DNA of 64,000 nt. Origin: Aerobium sp039839275 (GTDB taxonomy: Bacteria; Pseudomonadota; Alphaproteobacteria; Rhizobiales; Rhizobiaceae). Location: NCBI RefSeq assembly GCF_039839275.1, contig NZ_JBDOQP010000001.1, forward strand, positions 372,001 to 436,000, written 5' to 3'. The notes below the pieces were generated by a model that saw nothing but the letters and a program-made list of their open reading frames with translations, did not search any database and was not told the origin of the DNA. Both the position numbers and the translations under genes were made by a program. Below are positions 52,469 to 61,452 of this stretch, one piece after another (the first letter of the stretch is position 1; every line of letters begins with the position of its first letter).

Positions 52469-53227
52469 ATGGACAGACCCCTTGAAGGGCGCGTCGCATT
52501 GATCACCGGCGCCGGTCACGGCATCGGCCGCGCGACGGCCCGGCTGATGTCGTCAAAAGGCGCAGTCGTTGCGATCAACGACCTAAAGCCGGAATTCGTC
52601 GAAGAGGCTGTTGCCGAGATCGAGGAGCAGGGTGGCACAGCGATCCCGGTCGCCGTGAATGTCGCGACGCGCGAAGGCATGCGCGAAGCGGTTGCCAGGG
52701 CCAGCGAGGCGGGAGGCCGGTTCGACATACTCGTCAACAATGCGGCCTGGGTTCGCTATCAGGCCGTTCCCGATATCGCGCCGGAAACCGTCGACCGAAT
52801 GCTCGATATCGGCTTCAAGTCGGTCATCTGGGGTATTCAGGCCGCCGCGGAAGCGATGGATCCGGAGCGTGGCGGCGCAATAGTGAACATCGCTTCGACG
52901 GCGGGTTATCGCTCGGCCGCCAACTCGGTGGTGTATAGCGGCATAAAGTCCGCCGTGATCGGCATTACCCGCGCGGCCGCAGCGGAACTGGGCGCGCGCC
53001 GCATCCGCGTCAACGCGGTGGCGCCGTCAGCCGTGCCGACCGAGGGCACGGCCAAGCATCGCTCGGAAGAGCGCGATGCAAGACGCATCGCCGCAACGCC
53101 ACTCGGCAGGCTTGGCACCGTGGATGATATCGCCCGGACGGTGGTTTTCCTGGCTTCAGACGAAAGCGGGTTTGTCACGTCGCAGACACTCGTCGTCGAT
53201 GGCGGCATAACGTTCACCAATCTCTGA
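52469..53227 (+). CDS. SDR family oxidoreductase
   Basis: 252 residues. Nucleotide loop ALITGAGHGIGRATA, NNAA, and the catalytic Tyr/Lys in YSGIKSAVIG. A 3-hydroxyacyl-CoA or alcohol dehydrogenase is likely. I use the ATG at 52469 because GGGGAGGAAAGC sits just before it; an in-frame ATG lies 18 bases earlier with no site. Confidence 0.9.
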   Translation: MDRPLEGRVALITGAGHGIGRATARLMSSKGAVVAINDLKPEFVEEAVAEIEEQGGTAIPVAVNVATREGMREAVARASEAGGRFDILVNNAAWVRYQAVPDIAPETVDRMLDIGFKSVIWGIQAAAEAMDPERGGAIVNIASTAGYRSAANSVVYSGIKSAVIGITRAAAAELGARRIRVNAVAPSAVPTEGTAKHRSEERDARRIAATPLGRLGTVDDIARTVVFLASDESGFVTSQTLVVDGGITFTNL

Positions 53228-53241
53228 ACGGCCCAGCCGCG

Positions 53242-54564
53242 ATGACGAGGATCAACTTCGACGGCAAGGTCGCTCTCGTGACTGGAGGCGCGTCGGGCAT
53301 CGGCTGGGCGACCGCTCAGATGTTGTGCGACCACGGCGCGCGGGTCATGATCGCGGACCGGGACGGGGACCGCGCCCGGCAACGCGCCGCCGAACTCGGC
53401 ACTGGCCATTCGGCAGTGGCCGCCGACGTCTCATCGAAGACCGATGTGGCGGCAATGCTTGATGCATGCGTGATGCATTTCGGCCGCCTCGATGTCCTCG
53501 TAAACAATGCCGGCCGTACAGACAGCCGCGGCCTGCCGCTCAACGAGCACGACGCATCGTCATTCGAGGCGGTGATGTCCGTCAATCTCGAAGGCACCAT
53601 GCAGGCGACGCGCATCGCGGCGGAACTCATGCGCGAGCGAGGTGGCGCGATCGTCAACGTCGCGTCCGGAGCGGCGTTTCGCGCCATCCCGATGCGGGGA
53701 AGCTATAGCGCCTCGAAGGCAGGAGTCGTCGGGTTCACCAAGTCGTTCGCAGCGCAGAGGCTGCCGGTGAACGTGCGTGTCAATGCCGTCGCGCCCGGGT
53801 TTGTGCGCACCGAACTCGTTGATGGTCTGGTCGCTGAGGGGCGGCTCGATCTTGCGGAAGCAGCCGCGAAGATCCCGCTTGGTCGCGTCGGTGAGCCCGC
53901 GGAGATAGCGGCCGCCATTTGCTACCTTGCGAGCCCGGCCGCCACTGACGTGCGTGGTGCAGTGCTTTCGGTCGATGGCGCGTCCAGCGCGTTTGGAGCC
54001 AGCAGGTTGGCCCCTGCAGCGAGAATCCCCCGCGCCGCCTCTGAGAGTGGCGTGATCGCGGTTCTCGGCGACGAGACGGCACAAGCCTGCATCGACCTAA
54101 TTCGTGCCGACGGTCATTCCACCTGTCATGTGCCTTCCGGCCTAGCGGACGACCCGGGGTTGCTGACCGAGCGCCTTGCAGCGTTAGCTTCCCGCTATGG
54201 TTGTGTGAGCGGTTTCATCGACGCGTCGGACCTCCCCTCCGGCCTTGCAATCGGGCAGCAACTGACGCGTCAATTCCTGTCGGCCACCGCGGTCGGAAGG
54301 GTGCTCTGCCAGCAGGGCTGGGGTGCATATGCTGCTCTGGCCAGGCGAGCCGCATCTTTTGACCCGGTCGACGGCGACGTGGGTTGCGAGACCATCGCGA
54401 TGCTGGTCAAGACGATGGCATGCGAGTGGGCACCGTTTGGCGTGCGCGCCAACGCGGTAATTGCTGGTGGGAATGCAGGTTCGGCAGGACTGCTCGCTTT
54501 CCTTGTGTCGCATCGGGCCTCGTTCGTGGCGGGTAGCATTGTGGATATATCAGGCCGTGCTTGA
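53242..54564 (+). CDS. Tandem SDR fusion (active N-half, degenerate C-half)
   Basis: 440 residues. Residues 1-250 are a full SDR: ALVTGGASGIGWATA, VNNAG, YSASKAGVVG (Tyr/Lys), APGFVRTEL. Residues 260-440 look like a second, degenerate SDR: no Gly-rich loop and no YxxxK, but MLVKTMACEWAPFGVRANAVIAG and FVAGSIVDISGRA retain SDR C-terminal pattern. Such a fusion is rare. It closes the plus-strand operon before the 175-bp gap. Confidence 0.85.
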   Translation: MTRINFDGKVALVTGGASGIGWATAQMLCDHGARVMIADRDGDRARQRAAELGTGHSAVAADVSSKTDVAAMLDACVMHFGRLDVLVNNAGRTDSRGLPLNEHDASSFEAVMSVNLEGTMQATRIAAELMRERGGAIVNVASGAAFRAIPMRGSYSASKAGVVGFTKSFAAQRLPVNVRVNAVAPGFVRTELVDGLVAEGRLDLAEAAAKIPLGRVGEPAEIAAAICYLASPAATDVRGAVLSVDGASSAFGASRLAPAARIPRAASESGVIAVLGDETAQACIDLIRADGHSTCHVPSGLADDPGLLTERLAALASRYGCVSGFIDASDLPSGLAIGQQLTRQFLSATAVGRVLCQQGWGAYAALARRAASFDPVDGDVGCETIAMLVKTMACEWAPFGVRANAVIAGGNAGSAGLLAFLVSHRASFVAGSIVDISGRA

Positions 54565-54604
54565 ATTCGCGGTTATCAAACCGGACAGAGGCAAGAACGA
54601 GCGT

Positions 54605-54618
54605 TGACCGACCGGTCA
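54605..54618. promoter_or_regulatory. TetR operator copy 4
   Basis: TGACCGACCGGTCA, identical to copy 3, lies in the 175-bp gap between the tandem SDR gene and tctB, 122 bp ahead of tctB. It implies a separate promoter for tctBA. Confidence 0.82.
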
Positions 54619-54739
54619 GTCACACGCTAGACTCGAGGCCGGTGAAGACGGGGAGAGCCCGTGTCGGACAGTGGCTGCCGGGCGCGGATTGAGCATCTGC
54701 TGCAGGCAGTCGGGATGCGAACACCAGGGAGTGAAGCCA

Positions 54740-55192
54740 ATGATGATCATGGGACGACGCCTGACAGATGTGATGGCCGGGCTGACGATGTCAGCGCTGG
54801 GGATATTCGTGCTCGCCAGTTCGTCGGGCTACGCGATGGGAACAGCGCGCGATATGGGGCCGGGGTATTTCCCGACGATCGTCGGATTTGCGCTGGTGCT
54901 CTTCGGCCCTGCCATCATCGTAATTGAAGGCCGCAACCCTTCAGAACAGGCGCCGGAATTCACCAGCCTTCGATCGATCCTGCTGATCATTGGCAGCATA
55001 ACCGCGTTCGCATTGATGGTGGAGCGCTTCGGGCTCGCCCCAGCGACCTTCGTCGCGGTGATGCTCTCATCCTTCGCGGACAGGTCTTCAACCTTGCCGT
55101 TTTCGCTCATGCTGGCAGCCATCGTGTCGATCGTGTCCGTCCTGCTGTTCATGGTCGGCCTGGGCGTCCAGGTCGACGCCGTGAGGTGGTGA
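54740..55192 (+). CDS. tctB: Tripartite tricarboxylate transporter TctB family protein
   Basis: 150 residues with four membrane helices; GYAMGTARDMGPGYFPTIVG is the TctB landmark. It is the small membrane subunit of the TTT transporter with TctA (one base later) and TctC. A GGGAGTGAAG site precedes ATG 54740; ATG 54743 is also possible. Confidence 0.88.
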   Translation: MMIMGRRLTDVMAGLTMSALGIFVLASSSGYAMGTARDMGPGYFPTIVGFALVLFGPAIIVIEGRNPSEQAPEFTSLRSILLIIGSITAFALMVERFGLAPATFVAVMLSSFADRSSTLPFSLMLAAIVSIVSVLLFMVGLGVQVDAVRW

Positions 55193-55193
55193 A

Positions 55194-56711
55194 ATGGATT
55201 TCTTCACAAACATGGCGCTTGGCCTGTCCGTTGCCCTTTCCCTGCACGGGATCGCCTACTGCTTCGTCGGCGTGACCCTTGGCACGTTCGTGGGCGTGCT
55301 TCCCGGATTGGGGCCGATGGCGTCGATCGCGATGCTTCTTCCACTGACATATCATGTAGACCCAACCTACGCGCTGATCATGCTGGCAGGCATCTACTAT
55401 GGGGCGGCATATGGTGGTCGCATCACGTCGATTCTCCTGAACCTGGCCGGTGAAGCCTCCAGTGCGGTTACTCTGCTCGACGGCTATCCCATGGCGCGCA
55501 ATGGTCGTGCAGGCGTGGCGCTGTTCATTACCGCGATTGCGTCGTTCGTCGGCGGCATCATTGGTATCGTGCTGCTCGCGACCTTCTCCGAAAGTCTCGC
55601 CGCGGCCGCGCTCCAGTTCAGTGCGCAGGAGTATTTTTCGCTGATGCTGCTCGGTCTCGTTGCCGCAGCCTTGCTCGCGGGCGATACGCCGTTCCGCTCG
55701 CTTGCAATGGTGGCATTTGGCCTCGCGCTCGGGCTCGTCGGCATCGACCTCAATAGCGGGACCGCGCGATTTACTTTCGGCGTTCCCGCCCTCTATGACG
55801 GCCTGTCACTGGTGGCGATCGCCATCGGCCTGTTCGGTCTCCCCGAAGTCATGGCCAATGCGGGGGTCGCCGACGAGCATCGCCCGGCACCGGAAAAGAT
55901 TACGCTGCGATCGCTGGTTCCGACACGCCAGGACTGGAAGCAGGCGGCGGCGCCGATTCTGCGAGGCTCGGCCATAGGGTCCTTCTTCGGGGCTTTGCCG
56001 GGTACTGGCGGCGTCACCGCTTCGTTCATGTCCTACGCGGTGGAGAAACGCGTCGCAAAAGACCCGTCGAAGTTCGGCAAGGGCGCCATTGAAGGTGTCG
56101 CCGCGCCGGAAGCGGCAAACAATTCCGCTGTCCAGACGGCGTTCATTCCGACGCTCAGCCTGGGCATTCCCGGCGATCCCGTCATGGCGCTCATGCTCGG
56201 TGTGATGATGGTGCACAACATCCTTCCCGGGCCAAACTTCATCGCCGGCCAGCCGGAATTGTTCTGGGGTCTCGTCGCGAGCTTCCTGGTCGGCAACATC
56301 ATGCTCGTGGTCCTGAACATTCCACTGATCAGCTTGTGGGTGCGTATCCTGCACATCCCCTACAGGATCCTCTTTCCCATCATCGTGGCCGTCGTGTGCA
56401 TCGGCATCTATGCCGTCAACTATCAGGTGCTTGACCTCGTCGTGCTGATGCTGTTCGGCCTGCTGGGCTATGCCCTGAAGCTCATGCGCTTCCAGGCCGC
56501 GCCACTGCTGCTTGGCCTTGTCCTGGGGCCGATGATGGAGGAGAATTTCCGCCGCGCCATGGTGATTGCGGGGGGAGATTTCAGCAGCTTCGTCACCCGG
56601 CCGCTGAGCGCGATTTTCCTGGCCTGCATCTTCGCACTTTTGGCCTGGACGGCATTCTCCAGCTTCAGGGCGAGACGCTTTGCGGCGTCGAATAGTGCAA
56701 ATTCTTCCTGA
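55194..56711 (+). CDS. tctA: Tripartite tricarboxylate transporter TctA family permease
   Basis: 505 residues, about twelve membrane helices. LGTFVGVLPGLGPMASIAMLLPLT and GALPGTGGVTASFMSYA are the two repeated TctA signatures. It drives solute uptake with an ion gradient. Length is as usual. It overlaps no gene but is followed 17 bp later by the second hydratase. Confidence 0.92.
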   Translation: MDFFTNMALGLSVALSLHGIAYCFVGVTLGTFVGVLPGLGPMASIAMLLPLTYHVDPTYALIMLAGIYYGAAYGGRITSILLNLAGEASSAVTLLDGYPMARNGRAGVALFITAIASFVGGIIGIVLLATFSESLAAAALQFSAQEYFSLMLLGLVAAALLAGDTPFRSLAMVAFGLALGLVGIDLNSGTARFTFGVPALYDGLSLVAIAIGLFGLPEVMANAGVADEHRPAPEKITLRSLVPTRQDWKQAAAPILRGSAIGSFFGALPGTGGVTASFMSYAVEKRVAKDPSKFGKGAIEGVAAPEAANNSAVQTAFIPTLSLGIPGDPVMALMLGVMMVHNILPGPNFIAGQPELFWGLVASFLVGNIMLVVLNIPLISLWVRILHIPYRILFPIIVAVVCIGIYAVNYQVLDLVVLMLFGLLGYALKLMRFQAAPLLLGLVLGPMMEENFRRAMVIAGGDFSSFVTRPLSAIFLACIFALLAWTAFSSFRARRFAASNSANSS

Positions 56712-56728
56712 TGCCGAAAGGGCTTCGC

Positions 56729-57499
56729 ATGTCGGATATCCCAACGGTCCTCGTCCACCAGCATGACGGTTTCGTCGAAATCGTGCTCAACCGTCCGGAT
56801 CGACTGAACGCCTTCACGAAACAGCTTCACGCTGAGCTCCTGGCGGCATTGAAAGCAGCGGACGGCGACGAGGGCTGCAAAGCCGTTCTCCTGACGGGGG
56901 CCGGCCGCGGCTTCTGCGCGGGGCAGGATCTGACCGAGCGGGTGTTTGTGGACGGAGAGGTGCCGGACCTCTCCGAGAATCTTGTCGAACGATACAATCC
57001 ACTTATCTCGTTCATTCGACATGCACGCGTTCCTGTTGTCGCCGCCGTTAACGGTGTGGCAGCCGGCGCGGGCGCAAGCCTCGCTTTTGCCTGCGACATC
57101 GTCATTGCGGCGCATACGGCGAAATTCATGCAGGCGTTCGCAAAGATCGGCCTGATCCCTGACGCCGGTGGCACCTGGACCTTGCCGAGGATCGCGGGCG
57201 ATGCGCGAGCGCGCGCAATGATCATGCTGGCAGAACCCGTGAGCGCAGAGCTGGCCGTGCAGTGGGGCATGATATGGAAGGTCGTCGACGACGCGCTTCT
57301 GCACGACGAGGCCGTTGCCACCTGCCGGCGACTTGCCGCGCTTCCCGGCAGCGCTACGGCGCTTGCCAAGCGGGCATTGCTCGGTTCGTCGGGCAACGAT
57401 CTGGACGCACAACTCACCTTGGAAGCCGAACTGCAGCGCCAGGCCGGTGAACATCCTGAATATCGCCTTGCCGTCGAAGCCTTCCGCCGCAAGGGCTGA
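56729..57499 (+). CDS. Enoyl-CoA hydratase/isomerase (PaaG-like)
   Basis: 256 residues, crotonase fold: LTGAGRGFCAGQDLTERV, GVAAGAGASLAFACD and GLIPDAGGTWTLPR, which resemble PaaG/PaaF phenylacetate pathway hydratase-isomerases. Together with TctBA it ends the TetR cluster. I prefer the ATG at 56729 with GAAAGGG ahead over 56711, which only overlaps the tctA stop. Confidence 0.88.
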   Translation: MSDIPTVLVHQHDGFVEIVLNRPDRLNAFTKQLHAELLAALKAADGDEGCKAVLLTGAGRGFCAGQDLTERVFVDGEVPDLSENLVERYNPLISFIRHARVPVVAAVNGVAAGAGASLAFACDIVIAAHTAKFMQAFAKIGLIPDAGGTWTLPRIAGDARARAMIMLAEPVSAELAVQWGMIWKVVDDALLHDEAVATCRRLAALPGSATALAKRALLGSSGNDLDAQLTLEAELQRQAGEHPEYRLAVEAFRRKG

Positions 57500-57623
57500 C
57501 GGGGATCAGAGCGCATCCACGCTGCGATCTCCAGCTAGCGATCCGACCCTTGGCTGGAGAGGTTGCAGCGAACACCGTTGCCGCTTCTTTTGATCGCCGC
57601 CTGGACGGGTGACGGCGTCATTG

Positions 57624-58892
57624 TCAGCTCGTTGCTGCGGAAACAAACCCGGCAATACTTTGCCAGCGCCCCCGTCCGTCGCTCAGCAGAGCAGCGGGAT
57701 CGGAGGTTTGCCAAAGCAGCAGACCGCTGGCATCGCTGCGGTCGACGGGAGCCATGTCGCAACCCAGCGCTCTTGCCGCATCGGTCATGACCGTCGGCAG
57801 CCAGTAAGAGACCGGCGGCGGCAGTTGCGCGGCAAGCACCGCCAGCGACAGCGCCGCCGCCGGACTGTGCACGCCTAGCGGACAGAACGCGTCCTGCACG
57901 TTGTCGGTGCCGAAGACCGTGTTGACGCCTGCCTCCATCAGTTCCCTGACGGAGGTCAGCCCGCGCAGGCGCGGCATGTCGCCGCCGCGATCCTGAAGAT
58001 AAAGGTTGCTGGTAGGCAGCGAGACGACGGAAAGGCCGGCGCGGGCGACTAACTCGATCCGGTTCCTGCGGGCATCCGATGTCAGCGAGGCAAGGTTGCA
58101 GGCATGGCCGCACAGGACCGGTCCCGCGTGACCGGCTGCAGCCACTTCTTCGGCGATGATCTCCAGTCCATCAAGGCTGTCACACAGACCTTCGTCAACA
58201 TGAAAGTCCAGAGCGATGCCATGTCTTGCCGCGGCGTTGACCATGTTGCGGATGCCAGCCCGCCGGTCGGGTTGCCCGTGGACGAAGGCGCCCATGACGC
58301 AGCCGCTGGCTGCAATGAGCCGTGCGACAATGTTCGTATAGGTTTCATCCGCCATCACCTCGATCGGCAGCAAGGCAGAGCGCTGGATGGCAATGCGGCC
58401 GCGCCATTCCTCTCGAAGCTCCTCAAGTACCCGCCAGGCCGTGGGAAGTCGCTCGGGATCGCTCGGCTCAACATCCCAATCCACATGGGTGCGGACGATT
58501 TGCGCGCCGGCGGCATGGAGTTCCTCCAGACCACGCTGCGCGCGGGTACGAAGGTCGTCGCGGGTCCAGTGACGTTTGTCCTTTGATTGCGCCGCGATCG
58601 CCTCGGCAAGCGTGCGCGCAGGGGAATCCAGCCTGTTGCCGGTGAAACACTTGTCGAGATGGCAATGCGGCTCGACGAATGGCATCGTCACCAGCCTTCC
58701 GCCGGTGTCGACATCGGCTGGCGCGTCGGTCAGGCCGGCGATCTTTCCGCCGCGGATGACGAGATTGCCGGCGAGGCAGTCGCCGTCTCGTCGTCCGCCA
58801 AATGCGGCCGCGTCGGCGACGAGGGAGGCCGGCACCCTGACGTTGCCGAGGATAACGTCGAGGTCGCCGGGTGTGGCCGCAATCATCCTCAT
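57624..58892 (-). CDS. Amidohydrolase family protein (cytosine deaminase-like)
   Basis: 422 residues. Metal-binding PHCHLDKCF, THVDWDVEPSD, FHVDEGLCDS, CGHACNLAS and FGTDNVQD match the CodA/N-isopropylammelide branch of the amidohydrolase superfamily. It hydrolyses a ring or C-N bond of a small nitrogen compound; the substrate is unknown. The start overlaps the end of the reductase remnant by four bases. Confidence 0.88.
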   Translation of the reverse strand: MRMIAATPGDLDVILGNVRVPASLVADAAAFGGRRDGDCLAGNLVIRGGKIAGLTDAPADVDTGGRLVTMPFVEPHCHLDKCFTGNRLDSPARTLAEAIAAQSKDKRHWTRDDLRTRAQRGLEELHAAGAQIVRTHVDWDVEPSDPERLPTAWRVLEELREEWRGRIAIQRSALLPIEVMADETYTNIVARLIAASGCVMGAFVHGQPDRRAGIRNMVNAAARHGIALDFHVDEGLCDSLDGLEIIAEEVAAAGHAGPVLCGHACNLASLTSDARRNRIELVARAGLSVVSLPTSNLYLQDRGGDMPRLRGLTSVRELMEAGVNTVFGTDNVQDAFCPLGVHSPAAALSLAVLAAQLPPPVSYWLPTVMTDAARALGCDMAPVDRSDASGLLLWQTSDPAALLSDGRGRWQSIAGFVSAATS

Positions 58893-59164
58893 TCCACGCT
58901 CCGCGTGCCGTCCGCCTGCGGCGAGACGCTTGCCATCCAGCGTTTGAATGCCTCGTTCACCCGGTATTCGTAGATGAATGCCTTCACCGGCGTGTATCCT
59001 GCAGCGATCATCCTGCGATCCAGTATGTGATCGGCGGGACGGTTGACGATGTCGATCGCGACAAGCGTGCCCTGCCGGAAGTGATGCACAGCAAGCTCAT
59101 TCTGCACGGGGTTGCCGGTGGCAAGATGATCGTCCGCGTCCATGGACAGGCCGACGACCTGCCA
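58889..59164 (-). pseudogene. Remnant of a ferredoxin/rubredoxin reductase C-terminal domain
   Basis: The frame reads WQVVGLSMDADDH, then NPVQNELAVHHFRQG and VNRPADHILDRRMIAAG, which is the Reductase_C pattern at the C-terminus of FAD-dependent ferredoxin reductases. Nothing of the FAD or NAD domains precedes it; the region runs into the FAD-linked oxidase stop at 59196. The 84 codons from the ATG at 59143 end in ATGA overlapping the amidohydrolase start, so the remnant may still be translated. I read it as a truncated gene, but a real small protein is possible. Confidence 0.6.
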
Positions 59165-59195
59165 TGCCCGTCTCCAGCAACGACGATGCCCTCCA

Positions 59196-60617
59196 TTACG
59201 AAGCGTTCCGCACGGGCTGGTGAGGCGGCAGCGCCTCGATCTCGTCGGCCGAGAGGTGCTTCACCTCGTTCCAGAAACGCGATTTGGGCGAATTGAGCAG
59301 CCCATGTGGGTCGAGCCGCTTTTTCCAGGCGAGATGGCGGAAGTCGGGTTTCATCGACCCACCCTCGACAAAGGGCACATGCGGGTTGGATGTTGGGCAG
59401 CCATGCTCGTCATAGGCGCGTGCGAGTTCGAACAGTCGCTCGTCGCTCGTATAGCGCACGATTGGGAGGTCGAAGGCGACAAGCTCGTCGTTGAGCAGCG
59501 CGAACTCGTGGTGCATCAGCACCTCGTCGCCGAAAATGCGCCGGAGCGGATCGATCTTCGCGCTGTCGAGCGGCGCGCGGAACGTCACCTGCAGGTTGGT
59601 AACCGAACGATCCTGCTTCAACACCTGCAGCGTGGTGTGGTTATAGGAGAACTCGGACAAGGCCGGCAGGCCGGAGTCCTCCATCGCCGCGTCGTCCAGC
59701 TCGAGTTCCGTCGTGCCACCTTTCTCGTTGATCTGGCGCATAGCCTCCGCAACGTGTTCTTCGGCGATCTTCACCAGAAGCAGGTCGCGGCTACGGCCGG
59801 CGATGTCGCCGAGCGGTCTGATGGAGGATGCGATGCGCCCATCGACGGTGGTCAGAAGTTTCAGGTTCAGCTCGTGCGCTGAACCCAAGGCGATCCCGGC
59901 TTCGAAAGCCTGCTTGTAGGTGTCGAACGACGCGATCACGTTGATCCAGCGCGGCGACGGCACGGTGCGCAGAACCAGGTCGGTGATGATGCCGTTCAGC
60001 CCCCAAGCGTGATGGATCGCGGAGATGTTCTTGCCCGAGAAGACGTGCCGCTGCGGTTCCTTTTCGATCGACAGAACGCCTATTCTTTCAACATTGCCGC
60101 CATCGCGCAGCATGCCGTGGCGTATTGAGCCGATGCCGCCGGAGCCGCCGGCGATGAAGCCGCCAATGGTGGCGATCGCCTCGGTCGACGGAAAAAGCGG
60201 CAGTTCGCGGCCGTGAGCAGAGAGCGCTTCGTTGATCGCACCGATCTTCGCGCCCGCCTCGACATGCACGGTGACCGGATCGATATCGAGAACTTGCCCG
60301 ATGCCGGTCATGTCGATGATAAGGCCGCCTTCCATCGGTACGGCCTGCCCGTAATTGCCGGTGCCGCCGCCGCGGACGACCATCGGCGCATTCCATTCGA
60401 CGGCTGCCGCGATGCAGCGTTTGAGCTCATCGACCGATTTCGGCGCGGCGACCAAATCACCGAAGCAGGAGGCCAGTTCCCGGTTGAGAACCGGGCTGTA
60501 CCAGAAGAAGTCACGCGAGCGCTTTTTCACGATGGATGGCGTATCGAACGTCTCCACATCGCCCAGCGCCAGTGCAAAGGCGCTCCAGTCGATGTCGTTC
60601 TTGCCCGAAATGGACAT
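59196..60617 (-). CDS. FAD-linked oxidase (GlcD/DLD-like)
   Basis: 473 residues. PCMH FAD-binding domain: MVVRGGGTGNYGQAVPMEGG and ATIGGFIAGGSGGIGS, then the cap with LFELARAYDEHGCP. It oxidises a hydroxyacid or a similar substrate. Start at 60617 has GGAGGAACCGC ahead; the longer frame to 60707 overlaps the creatininase gene. It lies in the block creatininase - FAD oxidase - amidohydrolase on the minus strand. Confidence 0.88.
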   Translation of the reverse strand: MSISGKNDIDWSAFALALGDVETFDTPSIVKKRSRDFFWYSPVLNRELASCFGDLVAAPKSVDELKRCIAAAVEWNAPMVVRGGGTGNYGQAVPMEGGLIIDMTGIGQVLDIDPVTVHVEAGAKIGAINEALSAHGRELPLFPSTEAIATIGGFIAGGSGGIGSIRHGMLRDGGNVERIGVLSIEKEPQRHVFSGKNISAIHHAWGLNGIITDLVLRTVPSPRWINVIASFDTYKQAFEAGIALGSAHELNLKLLTTVDGRIASSIRPLGDIAGRSRDLLLVKIAEEHVAEAMRQINEKGGTTELELDDAAMEDSGLPALSEFSYNHTTLQVLKQDRSVTNLQVTFRAPLDSAKIDPLRRIFGDEVLMHHEFALLNDELVAFDLPIVRYTSDERLFELARAYDEHGCPTSNPHVPFVEGGSMKPDFRHLAWKKRLDPHGLLNSPKSRFWNEVKHLSADEIEALPPHQPVRNAS

Positions 60618-60639
60618 GCGGTTCCTCCGGGGTTCTTCT

Positions 60640-61452
60640 TCAGCGGGCGCGGTTGTGCTGGTCTTGCAGATCACAGAACCGGCAGAATTCGGACAGGAAT
60701 GAAGCAAAGTTGCGCGCCGCTGTTGCGAGCAGTTCCTTCCCCAGTTTGGCGGTTGCCGCAGCGGCGTTGCCGCAGGCGCCCGCCTGGCTGAGATCCTCGA
60801 TGGTCCATGCAGGTCGCGCGCGGCCGGAGGTTAGCCCGATATGGCGGAATTCCTCCTGCCAGCCTTCGGCCGCGTTGCGGAACTCGGCTGCCACGGCCAT
60901 GGCGACGAGGTCCGGCTTCAGCGCCAGCATCGCACTGGTCTCGACCAGGCCGGCATGGATGCCGAACGAACGCTCGCGCGCATCGCCATGTCGGTCGGCT
61001 TCGTTGAAATTGTACCAATTGCAGGTCGCGACATGCAGGCCGAACTCAATCTTGAGGTCGCGTGCGGCGATGTCGAGCACCGGTGCGTTGCCGCCATGGG
61101 CGTTGAACAGCACCATGCGGCGAAAGCCGGTCCGAGCGAGGCTCCCGGCAATGTCGGCGAGAAGCCGGAGCATCGTTTCGGCGGAGAGGCTGATGGTTCC
61201 GGGGATCGCGCCATGCTCATTGCTCTTGCCGTAGGCAAAGCCGGGCATCGCCAACACCGGCAGGTCCGCCGGCAGATGCTCAAGCGAGCGCTCCAGAACG
61301 GCTTCCGCCAGGTCGCGATCGACAGACACCGGCAGATGCGGGCCATGTTGCTCGATGGCGCCAACTGGCAGCACTGCGATTGTGCGGCTTCGATCGGTGG
61401 TTTCGAACTGCACGCGCGACAGGTCGGCCCATCGGGTGAGATGGCGCGTCAT
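60640..61452 (-). CDS. Creatininase family amidohydrolase
   Basis: 270 residues. VGAIEQHGPHLP, FNAHGGNAP and HAGLVETS are the metal-binding motifs of the creatininase/MftE fold. It cleaves a cyclic or linear amide; real creatininase activity cannot be claimed. First gene of the minus-strand block, divergent from ridA across 311 bp. Confidence 0.9.
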   Translation of the reverse strand: MTRHLTRWADLSRVQFETTDRSRTIAVLPVGAIEQHGPHLPVSVDRDLAEAVLERSLEHLPADLPVLAMPGFAYGKSNEHGAIPGTISLSAETMLRLLADIAGSLARTGFRRMVLFNAHGGNAPVLDIAARDLKIEFGLHVATCNWYNFNEADRHGDARERSFGIHAGLVETSAMLALKPDLVAMAVAAEFRNAAEGWQEEFRHIGLTSGRARPAWTIEDLSQAGACGNAAAATAKLGKELLATAARNFASFLSEFCRFCDLQDQHNRAR

